Part shown: in pieces, positions 17,906 to 25,754 of the stretch
Position numbering within the stretch: position 1 is the stretch's first letter
Layout of the letters: the number at the start of each line of letters is the position of its first letter
Assembly: GCF_001651875.1 (NCBI RefSeq)
Contig: NZ_LNQB01000088.1
Coordinates: forward strand, 2,936-35,965
DNA from: Sinorhizobium saheli
GTDB lineage: Bacteria; Pseudomonadota; Alphaproteobacteria; Rhizobiales; Rhizobiaceae
Direction: 5' to 3'
Length of the DNA: 33,030 nt
Position numbers and translations under genes: made by a program
The notes under the pieces: generated by a model
Seen by the model: only the letters and a program-made list of their open reading frames with translations
Database searches by the model: none
What the model was told of the DNA's origin: nothing

Positions 17906-18190
17906 CATTCCGCTCACGGCGTACCTAAGGCCGGAAACCCCTTACGAACAGCCCCCAATATTCAACAAACTGAGCCGCCTCTGTACACTCGATGAGAATT
18001 CCTTTTTAAATTACGGAATTGTTTCTAGTTGATTATATCCGTAACACGAATAAGATATATATAGTATTGATTGCAACTACTTGCGTGCATTAGCTTGTAT
18101 CGGACAGCACCTTCTGCTCTTCAACGTAGGCGTCGTGACTTTGGATAGGGTGTGCACGTCACGCAACCGCTCGACCTATACGGTGGATCA

Positions 18191-19960
18191 ATGATTTCAA
18201 GCAAGAATGCGCCCTCAAGCATAATTCTAAGTATCGTATGTTCACTGGCTGCGGGTTTTTGCGCGGCAAGTCTGTACGTAACATTTCGTTACGGGTTTAG
18301 CGGCGACGCGATGATGACATTCGACATCCTCGCGTTTTGGTACGAAACGCCTTTTTATTTGGGTTACGCAACCCCCACCTTCTATCGCGGCTTGGCTGTT
18401 GTCGTCTTAACGTCTAGTTTCTTTCTGCTACTCCAGCGAGTCGTAGGCTTACGTAATCGCGAACACCACGGCACGGCGCGCTGGGCGCGACTGGACGAAA
18501 TGCGGCGCGCGGGTTATCTCCAGCGATACAGCCGCATCAGTGGCCCGGTGTTTGGGAAGACGAGCGGCCCCTCTTGGTCTGGATACTACCTGACAAACAG
18601 CGAGCAGCCTCACAGCCTTGTTGTTGCACCGACCCGCGCTGGCAAAGGTGTGGGCGTCGTCATTCCAACCCTACTTACATTCAAAGGATCAGTGATAGCT
18701 CTGGATGTTAAGGGGGAGCTATTTGAACTCACCTCCAGAGCACGTAAAGCCGGTGGCGATTATGTGTTCAAATTCACGCCGCTTGACCCGGAGGGACGAA
18801 CGAACTGTTACAATCCTCTCTTGGATATCATAGCGCTGCCCCCCGAGCGGCAGTTCACCGAGGCGCGTCGCTTGGCGGCGAATCTCATTACGGCCAAGGG
18901 GGAAGGAGCGGAAGGTTTCATCAACGGCGCACGAGATCTTTTTGTCGCCGGTGTACTGGCCTGCATTGAGCGTGGCACGCCAACAATTGGAGCCGTTTAC
19001 GACCTTTTTGCTCAGCCAGGGGAGAAATATAGGCTCTTCGCGCGGCTCGCGGAGGAAACCCAGAACAAAGAGGCTCAGCGGATCTTCGACGACATGGCGG
19101 GGAACGACACGAAAATCCTGACCTCTTACACTTCAGTGCTAGGCGACGGAGGGCTCAACCTATGGGCAGATCCGTTGATTAAAGCGGCGACAAGCCGATC
19201 AGACTTCTCAATCTACGATCTGCGCCGTCGAAGAACATGCATTTATCTTTGCGTCAGTCCCAACGATCTTGAGGTACTCGCGCCATTGATGCGCCTACTC
19301 TTTCAGCAGGTCGTATCAGTTTTACAGCGCTCGCTGCCTGGCAAGGATGAGAAACACGAGGTGCTATTCCTGCTCGATGAATTCAAGCACTTGGGCAAGC
19401 TGGAGACAATTGAGACAGCAATTACGACCATCGCAGGCTACAAGGGCCGCTTTATGTTCATTATCCAGAGCCTTTCGGCGCTAACGGGCACATACAGCGA
19501 AGCCGGCAAGCAAAACTTTCTCAGCAATACTGGCCTGCAGGTTTTCATGGCTACGGCCGATGACGAGACACCGACTTACGTTTCGAATGCTGTCGGTGAT
19601 TATACGTTTCAAGCACGCTCGATTTCCCACGGTCGAGGGCTCGAGCGCAACATTCAGACTTCAGATCAAGGTGCACCACTACTGCGATCCGAACAGGTGC
19701 GCCTGCTCGATGACCAATGCCAGATCGTCCTTATCAAGGGACAGCCACCGCTTAAGCTTCGAAAGGTTCGATATTATTCCGACCGGATCCTGAAGCGCAT
19801 CTTTGAAAGCCAGACCGGAGGCCTTCCGGAGCCGGCACGCTTGACGATGCCGGAAGTGAATCACAGCCAATGGCAGATGCCCAAAGCTGCAACAGCATCC
19901 GACCATGTTATCTTGGAATTTTCGGAAGGAATACCTCCGGAAAGGCAGTCAGACGCCTGA
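18191..19960 (+). CDS. virD4: VirD4, type IV coupling protein
   Basis: Membrane-bound hexameric ATPase that recruits substrates by their C-terminal signals and feeds them to the VirB channel. The ATG at 18191 with GGTGG upstream gives 589 residues; the frame is open from 18152, but MISSKNAPSS fits the family start. Transmembrane helices lie at about 11-30 and 66-84, Walker A APTRAGKGVG at 146-155, Walker B VLFLLDEFKHLG at 391-402. The body is very like Ti VirD4, but the C-terminus stops about 70 residues earlier (Ti about 656-668 from memory). Opposite in strand to virB, virA and both effector genes, it is bordered by IS remnants, with no virD1/virD2 beside it. No clear vir box is seen upstream; GTTTCTAGTTGA (18021-18032) is only a weak candidate. 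Confidence 0.95.
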   Translation: MISSKNAPSSIILSIVCSLAAGFCAASLYVTFRYGFSGDAMMTFDILAFWYETPFYLGYATPTFYRGLAVVVLTSSFFLLLQRVVGLRNREHHGTARWARLDEMRRAGYLQRYSRISGPVFGKTSGPSWSGYYLTNSEQPHSLVVAPTRAGKGVGVVIPTLLTFKGSVIALDVKGELFELTSRARKAGGDYVFKFTPLDPEGRTNCYNPLLDIIALPPERQFTEARRLAANLITAKGEGAEGFINGARDLFVAGVLACIERGTPTIGAVYDLFAQPGEKYRLFARLAEETQNKEAQRIFDDMAGNDTKILTSYTSVLGDGGLNLWADPLIKAATSRSDFSIYDLRRRRTCIYLCVSPNDLEVLAPLMRLLFQQVVSVLQRSLPGKDEKHEVLFLLDEFKHLGKLETIETAITTIAGYKGRFMFIIQSLSALTGTYSEAGKQNFLSNTGLQVFMATADDETPTYVSNAVGDYTFQARSISHGRGLERNIQTSDQGAPLLRSEQVRLLDDQCQIVLIKGQPPLKLRKVRYYSDRILKRIFESQTGGLPEPARLTMPEVNHSQWQMPKAATASDHVILEFSEGIPPERQSDA

Positions 19961-19974
19961 ACCGACCGGCTAGA

Positions 19975-20215
19975 CTAAGCGATCTCGATCGCTGCGCTCG
20001 ACAACCATCGGAACGCTCCGCCAGTCGTCCACAAGCGGTGCATGATGACGGCCATCTTGCGGTCAACGGCGACGGCTGCTTTTTTCATGCCACTCCTTTT
20101 GGCGATCGGCAGACTCCAGGCTTTGAGAGACGACCATTTCCCGACACGCGTCAACAAGGCGGTTGCGGTCTCCAACAGGTAGGCACAGGATCTCCGTGTT
20201 TGGAGGTCTTGCCTT
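19975..20215 (-). pseudogene. C-terminal remnant of an IS110-family transposase
   Basis: The minus strand encodes SCAYLLETATALLTRVGKWS followed by LKAWSLPIAKRSGMKKAAVA and KMAVIMHRLW before a stop. This is the conserved end of IS110/IS116/IS902 transposases (ALxxWGxxxAKRRGxKKAxVALARKLAVIxHRMW). The catalytic N-terminal DEDD part is not found upstream, so this is a fragment. It lies directly behind virD4. Confidence 0.75.
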
Positions 20216-20851
20216 TGTGCTCGGTCTGACCCCGGACTGAACGAGTCTGGTGAATGCAAACGGGTCGGGCGAGTATGCTGTTGTGGGGACGCGATGATGC
20301 GATCCCTGCTTACGAAGCAGCGCAAGTCCTGCTGGCAGATGCTAAGAAATGGACGTGTCTAGCGCCTGGGCATGAATTATTGCCAAACGCCGCGGCAGGC
20401 AAAAGGCAGTTCTAGCCTTGAACCGACGGCTTACGGTGATCATGCCTCGCAAGTGGAGTAACGGAACCGAATTCTGCTGGACACGAGAACGCTTGGCTGT
20501 TGCTGCGTAATCGGCAACGAAGGTGACGAGAACCAGGGGAGACAAGAGAATTCCGCCGCCGGTGGCAAGATGCCCTTCGCAGGGCGACGGATGGAGTAAG
20601 TTCGCGTGGTTCTCTGTTGCTGTCGCTCATTGCGCTCAGGTCGCCGATTAGTCCGCCCCATTCTTATGGTCCCAGAACGGGAGGGCCAAACAGGCTGACC
20701 CCCTTAGAGAAGAGCGATACTGCGGAGACATCAACCATAGGCGATAGTCAGAAGGTGCTTGACTTCACCACGCCAAATAGAGAAGACAACCCCGTCAGCT
20801 CATGGCCGGCATTCAACTAACGCTGATCTGCTTGACGCTAGCCACTGAAAC
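20216..20851. other. Unassigned intergenic stretch
   Basis: About 640 bases between the IS110 fragment and the second VirF-like gene. Open frames on both strands are short and give no recognisable protein; one plus-strand frame (20617-20820, 67 codons) ends just before the effector gene's 3' end but has no family. No tRNA, repeat array or clear terminator is seen. Most likely degraded mobile DNA. Confidence 0.4.
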
Positions 20852-21739
20852 TCAACGCCCCGAGTCAGAGCGCTCTCTGCTTCTGAAGGAAGCCATTAGG
20901 TCCGCTCGGGCCTGATCGGAGGCTTGGCTGATGGGCAGCGCGACTCCTGTGACAGCCCCACACACCACGCCAACCGACATTGGCTGGCCTACTGTATGAC
21001 GCACTGAAGCATCAATAGCCCTTATGGTCGCGTCCAAGTCCGGATCTGCTGCACGCTCCTGTCGAGGGAGCCTTTGCATCATCTCCTGGTCTCGATTGAA
21101 ATCGGGAACTAAGCCTACTCGCGCCCTTTCATTTGCATCTAAGTGGCTATACCCGTTCACCATGGCATTCTTCGCGTAGAGACGGACGTGGTCATCGACA
21201 CCAGGAGCCTCAAGCAATTCGATGGCACGATTAACAAGCCGATTTTTGTTTTCGCTGTCAAATTTGCCAAGTTGCGTCGCAACCAGATTAATTGCGATAG
21301 CTTGGTTGAGTGGATTCAAATTGATGATCCGATTAACAATATCACTTTGCTTCTCAGGTGGTAGAAAATCACCTATTTGACCGCCTGCTGCAGCTTGATA
21401 GGTTGAGATATCATCCGAATTGTGCCCGCGCTCGGTCAACTTGCCATTGTACAGACTATTGGCGGCTCTTCCGAGCTGGTTGTTCCGCCTGTCATATTTT
21501 CCCAAGGCAGTTTCCTGCCCAGCGCTGTCTCTCCAAACTGCGTGTCGCGCTTCGCCCAGCAAGGTTTTAAGGTTCCCAAGATTGCGTCCCGTTTCGCGCG
21601 GGTTATTAGTTACTAAGCGTTCTGCCACGTTGGTCAGTGGCCCGTCTGGAATGTCAGAGAGGTAAGTGCGTACCTCGGCCCTCCTGCCGTCGCGGGATGA
21701 ACTTTCACCTGTACGTATCCGTTTGCTATCGCGATCCAT
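20852..21739 (-). CDS. VirF-like F-box protein, putative T4SS effector (paralogue 2)
   Basis: A 295-residue paralogue of the protein at 16198-17091. The F-box-like segment (30-70) DIPDGPLTNVAERLVTNNPR, then ETGRNLGNL, resembles Agrobacterium VirF even more closely at VAERLVTNNPRE (VirF has VAKRLATNNPVE from memory); Ile30-Pro31 replaces Leu-Pro. The central shared domain contains FDSENKNRLVNRAIELLEAP and NGYSHLDANER. The C-terminus, RADLMASFRSRERSDSGR, fits Arg-x7-Arg-x-Arg-x-Arg. There is no signal peptide. The start is set by GGAG nine bases upstream and by near-identity of start context with paralogue 1. A vir-box-like site is 75 bases upstream. Probable role: delivered by VirB/VirD4 into plant cells to act on ubiquitin ligase complexes (inference). 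Confidence 0.82.
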   Translation of the reverse strand: MDRDSKRIRTGESSSRDGRRAEVRTYLSDIPDGPLTNVAERLVTNNPRETGRNLGNLKTLLGEARHAVWRDSAGQETALGKYDRRNNQLGRAANSLYNGKLTERGHNSDDISTYQAAAGGQIGDFLPPEKQSDIVNRIINLNPLNQAIAINLVATQLGKFDSENKNRLVNRAIELLEAPGVDDHVRLYAKNAMVNGYSHLDANERARVGLVPDFNRDQEMMQRLPRQERAADPDLDATIRAIDASVRHTVGQPMSVGVVCGAVTGVALPISQASDQARADLMASFRSRERSDSGR

Positions 21740-21797
21740 TGGTCGGACTCCGAAGTTTTTTCTTCTGCCCTATGAGGCTACCATCGGAGACTGGTCC

Positions 21798-21814
21798 GCT
21801 AAATCCCATTTAGC
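21798..21814. repeat. 17-base palindrome next to the vir box of VirF-like gene 2
   Basis: GCTAAATCCCATTTAGC is a perfect inverted repeat (7-base arms, 3-base centre) touching the vir-box-like site on its gene-proximal side. It could be an operator or part of the promoter. Only a partial equivalent (gctaaac) exists in front of paralogue 1. Confidence 0.45.
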
Positions 21815-21826
21815 GTTACATTTGTA
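21815..21826 (-). promoter_or_regulatory. Putative vir box upstream of VirF-like gene 2
   Basis: The minus strand reads TACAAATGTAAC, identical to the site at 17164-17175 and 10/12 to the vir box consensus. It lies 75 bases before the ATG and is flanked by a palindrome on one side and an 8-base inverted repeat (CTGCAGAG at 21830-21837 with CTCTGCAG at 21849-21856) on the other. Confidence 0.6.
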
Positions 21827-21856
21827 GTCCTGCAGAGCCCTTTCCCAACTCTGCAG

Positions 21857-22842
21857 AGAGTTAATCTAAGCCAAGAACGACTGATGCCTGAAAGACGACG
21901 GGTGTCCGCAGCCTAATGCCACAAATGACGCGTCGATGCCGCTTCTTTTATGAGCAACGCACCGTGCGTATCTCCGCCTATCTCAGCAGTTGAGCTTGTG
22001 ACCGCGCCGATTCGGTTCGAAAACTGACGTTCGCGCGGTTCGGTGCGTTTGCCGGCGGACAGGAGGGCCATCTGAGCCCATGCGACGGTCGACCTCGGGG
22101 TCTGCCGGTGATCAGGAGCTTGATAGCGTAGGTAAGAATCGGTGGAGAACGCATGAAACCCGCATCTCGAACCGACCGGCGACGATCCTGCAGCCTTGGA
22201 GCCGTTCCGATGTTCAAAAGGAAACTGATGCTCCTGCATAGCTGATTTGATCCGGCAATCCAGGTGATTAGGCTTTGCGTGTTCGAGTGGGCGGAAACAG
22301 CCGAGGATCGTGGTGCCGACGAGTAAGGTCAAGTTCTTCCACGCGGAGACTGATCGTCGGCCTGACTCGTGGATTCAGGCAAAGCGCCGCAGCCACCACT
22401 TGCGAGATCACATGGCCAACAGCGGCGATCACCGACAACAGAAATGGCGGCACCAAGTCAGCCAAAATTTTCCGGCGAGCTGAAGTAAGGAAAGCCCACG
22501 CGTCGCAATCTCGCCCATCGGCACTGCCGAGCCCATGTCACTCCAAAAGACCTGGTGCCCAGTGGCTGCTCGAATGGCAAGGCAACCAGGTGCACTTTCA
22601 AGCCGAGGCTTCGCACTCGAGTTTCGTTGCTGCCGCTCCGAATCGTGACGCAAGAGCAGGTTAACGGAAAAGCAGTTAATCAGGAGGCCGCAATTAGAGA
22701 ACTCCCCCAGCAAGCGATTCCGTTCCTCCTTATCTGACTTGACGTGCGGTCTGCTATTGCGGTTTATGGCATCGCGCGGGAGGGCACTGAGGCACACACT
22801 AGTGGAGCCGCGATAGGCGGGGGATTCTATCGCCAAAAGTAC
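21857..22842. other. Unassigned stretch of about 1 kb
   Basis: No convincing gene. Frames such as 21913-22332 (minus, 139 codons) and 22275-22664 (plus) overlap each other and show no recognisable domain. The segment at 22030-22150 on the minus strand has a transposase-like flavour, but I cannot name a family. It may hold the promoter of the XRE regulator near its right end. Likely decayed mobile DNA. Confidence 0.4.
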
Positions 22843-22854
22843 ATGGAGAAGTGC

Positions 22855-23289
22855 ATGTTGAATCCTAGCCCCGAAAAAACGAAGGAAAAACCTGAACCTG
22901 TCGATGTACATGTCGGCCGTCGAATTCGGATGCGCCGGGCGTGGATGCAGGTCACACAGGTGGCTCTCGCCGAGGCTATCGGAGTGACTTTTCAGCAGGT
23001 ACAAAAATATGAGAAGGGCACTAATCGCATCGGTGCAAGCCGCCTGCAGCAGATCGCAAACTCGCTGGGTGTGCCCGTTTCCTATTTCTTCGAAGACATG
23101 CCCGGGGCAGCGGCTGATGACGGCGGCGACCGCAGTGGACAAAAGAGCCTGCAACCAGAAATCATGGAGTTCGTGTCGAGCTCTGAAGGCTTGGCGCTTA
23201 TTCGCGCCTTCAGCCGGATCTCCGACGAAAGGGTGCGGAGCCGGACCCTTGGCCTTGTGAAAGCGCTCGCCGAACAGGACCCGTCATAA
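22855..23289 (+). CDS. XRE-family helix-turn-helix transcriptional regulator
   Basis: A 144-residue DNA-binding protein. The Cro/CI-type helix-turn-helix covers about residues 19-75: VGRRIRMRRAWMQVTQVALA, then FQQVQKYEKGTNRIGASRLQ, then LGVPVSYFFED. This is the common alphaproteobacterial XRE type to which the rhizobial regulator PraR belongs, with a variable C-terminal regulatory tail. The start at 22855 has GGAG seven bases upstream; an ATG at 22843 overlaps that GGAG and one at 22744 is far out, both less likely. It is followed 44 bases later by a small unknown gene on the same strand and is convergent with the nod operon. Its targets are unknown. Confidence 0.85.
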   Translation: MLNPSPEKTKEKPEPVDVHVGRRIRMRRAWMQVTQVALAEAIGVTFQQVQKYEKGTNRIGASRLQQIANSLGVPVSYFFEDMPGAAADDGGDRSGQKSLQPEIMEFVSSSEGLALIRAFSRISDERVRSRTLGLVKALAEQDPS

Positions 23290-23333
23290 TTGAGCCGGTA
23301 CCGAACGGCTCAGGCACACGCTAAGAACAGTCC

Positions 23334-23630
23334 ATGAGTCTCACGACAGATTTCATTTCTGAGTTAATACGCGCCGCAAACGAGCCCGAGAAGCTGTCGC
23401 CTTATGAAGTCAGCCGTCTTCTCGATCGCTCGATCGACACGATACGCGACATGCGCGAGCAGACAGGGATCGCCGGCAGCCACGGCATCAAAGACGTTCT
23501 TATAGACCTCCGAGTAGCGTCTGAGCGCGCCCGCGACCTTTCCGCCGCAGAAATCAGAGACGCCATCATCGATGCCGCTGACGTTATAAGGACGTTGAAG
23601 ATTGTGCTTGATGGAAAGGACGAGCTCTAG
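23334..23630 (+). CDS. Conserved-looking hypothetical small protein
   Basis: A 98-residue acidic, mostly helical protein without signal peptide or membrane segment. I do not recognise a family. The composition and codon use look like a genuine gene, and the distance of 44 bases from the XRE regulator suggests a shared transcript. The ribosome binding site is weak. Possible role as a partner of the regulator is only a guess. Confidence 0.6.
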   Translation: MSLTTDFISELIRAANEPEKLSPYEVSRLLDRSIDTIRDMREQTGIAGSHGIKDVLIDLRVASERARDLSAAEIRDAIIDAADVIRTLKIVLDGKDEL

Positions 23631-23792
23631 AGCGGGATGAGCGGCCGTAATCGCGAGTGCCCGCGGGGGGGATTGGGGACCTGACGCCGGCTCAGGGCCG
23701 GCGCGCTCTGTATTTCCTTGCAAAACCTGCAACCCTGGTCATCCGAAGCCGGAGCATCTGTCGTTATTGTCACATGGTCACCGTTCTGTCTG

Positions 23793-23835
23793 CTGGCATC
23801 AAAGTCTCCTCGCTTACCGGGAGACTTGATGCCAG
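23793..23835. terminator. Strong stem-loop between convergent genes
   Basis: The left arm (23793-23809) and right arm (23820-23835) pair over 16 base pairs with one bulged A and a 10-base loop (tcgcttaccg). It lies between the small plus-strand gene (ends 23630) and nodJ (ends 24048, minus), so it could end transcription from either side or stabilise transcript ends. No run of T follows on either strand, so a classical intrinsic terminator is not shown. Confidence 0.5.
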
Positions 23836-24022
23836 AGTTGCTGACCCCGAGGTATCTTCCAGGCCGGACACCGGTCGGTTTTTGATTGCCGGCTTCAAAT
23901 GGGAACGGTGCGTAAATGGGCGCATCGGTAGTGATAGCCGCTCCGCTGATGATTACAATCATGTCAGGATGGAGAGCCGCTAAATCTCGGAGCGCCGCCC
24001 AGTGCCATTGACGATTTTGCCT

Positions 24023-24039
24023 CCCAACTTGGTGTTGGG
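24023..24039. terminator. Small hairpin just after nodJ
   Basis: CCCAAC, loop TTGGT, GTTGGG form a perfect 6-base stem starting nine bases past the nodJ stop codon. On the minus strand no T-run follows, so it may only protect the 3' end of the nod transcript. Weak evidence. Confidence 0.3.
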
Positions 24040-24047
24040 CGCCTATT

Positions 24048-24836
24048 TTATGACATTAGGCGTCGCCTAAGTAAGGCAGTCGACACGAAGAAGGGCAATA
24101 CGCCAAAAATGAAAAGTATTGCAAGATGGAACATCACGTCGGCGGCTGGCCGGCCGAACATTGCCGGGCGAATGAGGTCGATCGAATGTGCCAAGGGCAA
24201 GAATGTCGCCATCTGCTGAACATTACCGGGCAATTGAGTTACCGGGTAGACAGCACCGGACAAGAACAGCATCGGCGTGAGGATGAGGGTCTGATAGAAG
24301 ATGAAATAGTCGTAGCTGGGCGCGAGCGCCGCAACGATCATTGCCAGACTCGCAAACGCGATCCCGGTGAGGGCGATAACCGGCACTACATAGAGAATGG
24401 ATGACCAAACCGCATAACCCAGAATGGCTGCGACCATCGCAATCGCAGTTCCGGCCAAAAGCGCCTTGGTAGCTGCCCAGACGACTTCTCCCAGCACTAT
24501 GTCGCCAAGGGTCATCTTCGTGTACAAGATCGCCTCCCAACTGCGTTGATCGCGCATGCGCGCGAACGCTGCATAAATGGTTTCGAACGTAGACGCCGTC
24601 ATCGCGCTTGCCGCGACCATGCCAGTTGCAAGGAAAGCAATATATGACATGCCTTCGACGCGTCCGACCATCAATCCAAGACCGGTCCCCAGACCAAAAA
24701 GATAGATCATGGGATCTGCGAGGTTACCGAGAATTGACACAAGCGCGGCTTTTTTCCACGCAAGGTAATTGCGGCGCCACACCGCAGTCCAGTTCCACCC
24801 GTTGGCAGGCAGAACTGCCGCATAGTTTTCCCACAT
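24048..24836 (-). CDS. nodJ: NodJ, ABC-2 type permease for Nod-factor export
   Basis: Inner-membrane partner of NodI; the NodIJ pump exports lipo-chitin oligosaccharides. The 262 residues have the ABC-2 transporter pattern with about six hydrophobic helices, for example [54 protein letters not shown] and [19 protein letters not shown]. The segment [20 protein letters not shown] is typical of NodJ. It follows nodI after 3 bases and is the last gene of the nodABCSUIJ operon. Confidence 0.96.
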   Translation of the reverse strand: MWENYAAVLPANGWNWTAVWRRNYLAWKKAALVSILGNLADPMIYLFGLGTGLGLMVGRVEGMSYIAFLATGMVAASAMTASTFETIYAAFARMRDQRSWEAILYTKMTLGDIVLGEVVWAATKALLAGTAIAMVAAILGYAVWSSILYVVPVIALTGIAFASLAMIVAALAPSYDYFIFYQTLILTPMLFLSGAVYPVTQLPGNVQQMATFLPLAHSIDLIRPAMFGRPAADVMFHLAILFIFGVLPFFVSTALLRRRLMS

Positions 24837-24839
24837 CTT

Positions 24840-25754
24840 TCAATCCTTCATCTCTCGCCCAGTCAGTCGTAAAAAAACGTCCTCGAGATTGGGGGGGCGC
24901 TGTAAAAGACGCAGATCCGTACGCTCCCGCAATTGTATTCGCACCTGCTCGGGAGCGGAGGAGTAACAAAAGAGGGTTTCTCCGCTTACCTCAATGCGCT
25001 GCGCGCATGTTTTGATAAGCGCGCGCAGTTCATGTGGATTGCCGCCGTTGATCTCAATGACTTGGCAGCCAATCTGCTCGTCTATCAGCCCTTGTGGCCG
25101 ACCTTCGGCGATCTTCTGTCCTTCTTCAAGAACGCATAGCCGGTCGCATAACCGCTCCGCCTCCTCCATGAAATGAGTGGTAAGCAGGATCGTCTTGCCG
25201 CGTGCCAACAGCGAGCGCAATCGCTCCCAAATCAGGTGACGCGCGTGCGGGTCGAGACCGGTGGTGGGCTCATCCAATATGAGCAGTTGTGGGTCGTTGA
25301 TGAGCGCGCGCGCCAGCATCAGGCGCCGTTTCATACCACCGGAAAGACCTGCGACCCGGGCATCCGCCTTACTCTCAAGCCTGGCAAACTCCAGGAGTGA
25401 CGGGATGACGGCTTCGATCTGACGGGTGCTCATATTGAAGTAGCGCCCAAAGACCAACAGGTTCTCGCGCACTGTGAATGCCTGGTCGAGGTCGTCGAAT
25501 TGCGGAACCACTCCGATGCTTGCCCGGGCCAGGCGAGCCTGCGCAGGCACTGGGGCGCCAAGCACCGTGATCTTACCTGCGTCGGGCGGCGTCATACCAA
25601 CGACCATACGCGCAATCGTGCTTTTGCCGGCACCGTTGGGACCGAGGAGTCCGAAGCACTCTCCTTCTTTGACGGCGAACGAAAACCGATCGACAACAGT
25701 CCGGTCGAGGTAGGTTTTTGTGACGTCAATCAAACTGATTGCTATCGCGGTCAT
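24840..25754 (-). CDS. nodI: NodI, ABC transporter ATPase for Nod-factor export
   Basis: Cytoplasmic ATPase of the NodIJ exporter. The 304 residues contain Walker A GPNGAGKS (38-45), signature LSGGMKRRL (137-145), Walker B LLILDEP (157-163) and the switch His in [13 protein letters not shown]. The start at 25754 overlaps the nodU stop as ATGA. The start and length agree with other rhizobial NodI proteins. Confidence 0.96.
   Translation of the reverse strand: MTAIAISLIDVTKTYLDRTVVDRFSFAVKEGECFGLLGPNGAGKSTIARMVVGMTPPDAGKITVLGAPVPAQARLARASIGVVPQFDDLDQAFTVRENLLVFGRYFNMSTRQIEAVIPSLLEFARLESKADARVAGLSGGMKRRLMLARALINDPQLLILDEPTTGLDPHARHLIWERLRSLLARGKTILLTTHFMEEAERLCDRLCVLEEGQKIAEGRPQGLIDEQIGCQVIEINGGNPHELRALIKTCAQRIEVSGETLFCYSSAPEQVRIQLRERTDLRLLQRPPNLEDVFLRLTGREMKD

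Noticed and set aside
18021..18032. vir box upstream of virD4
   Set aside because: GTTTCTAGTTGA keeps only one half of the consensus; not reported as a feature.
21913..22332. 139-codon minus-strand frame as a gene
   Set aside because: No recognisable domain, no good ribosome binding site, and it overlaps other equally long frames; kept only as part of the unassigned stretch.
22429..23154. Long minus-strand open frame (241 codons)
   Set aside because: Runs antisense to the XRE regulator, whose helix-turn-helix is unmistakable; the minus-strand translation has no domain and odd composition.
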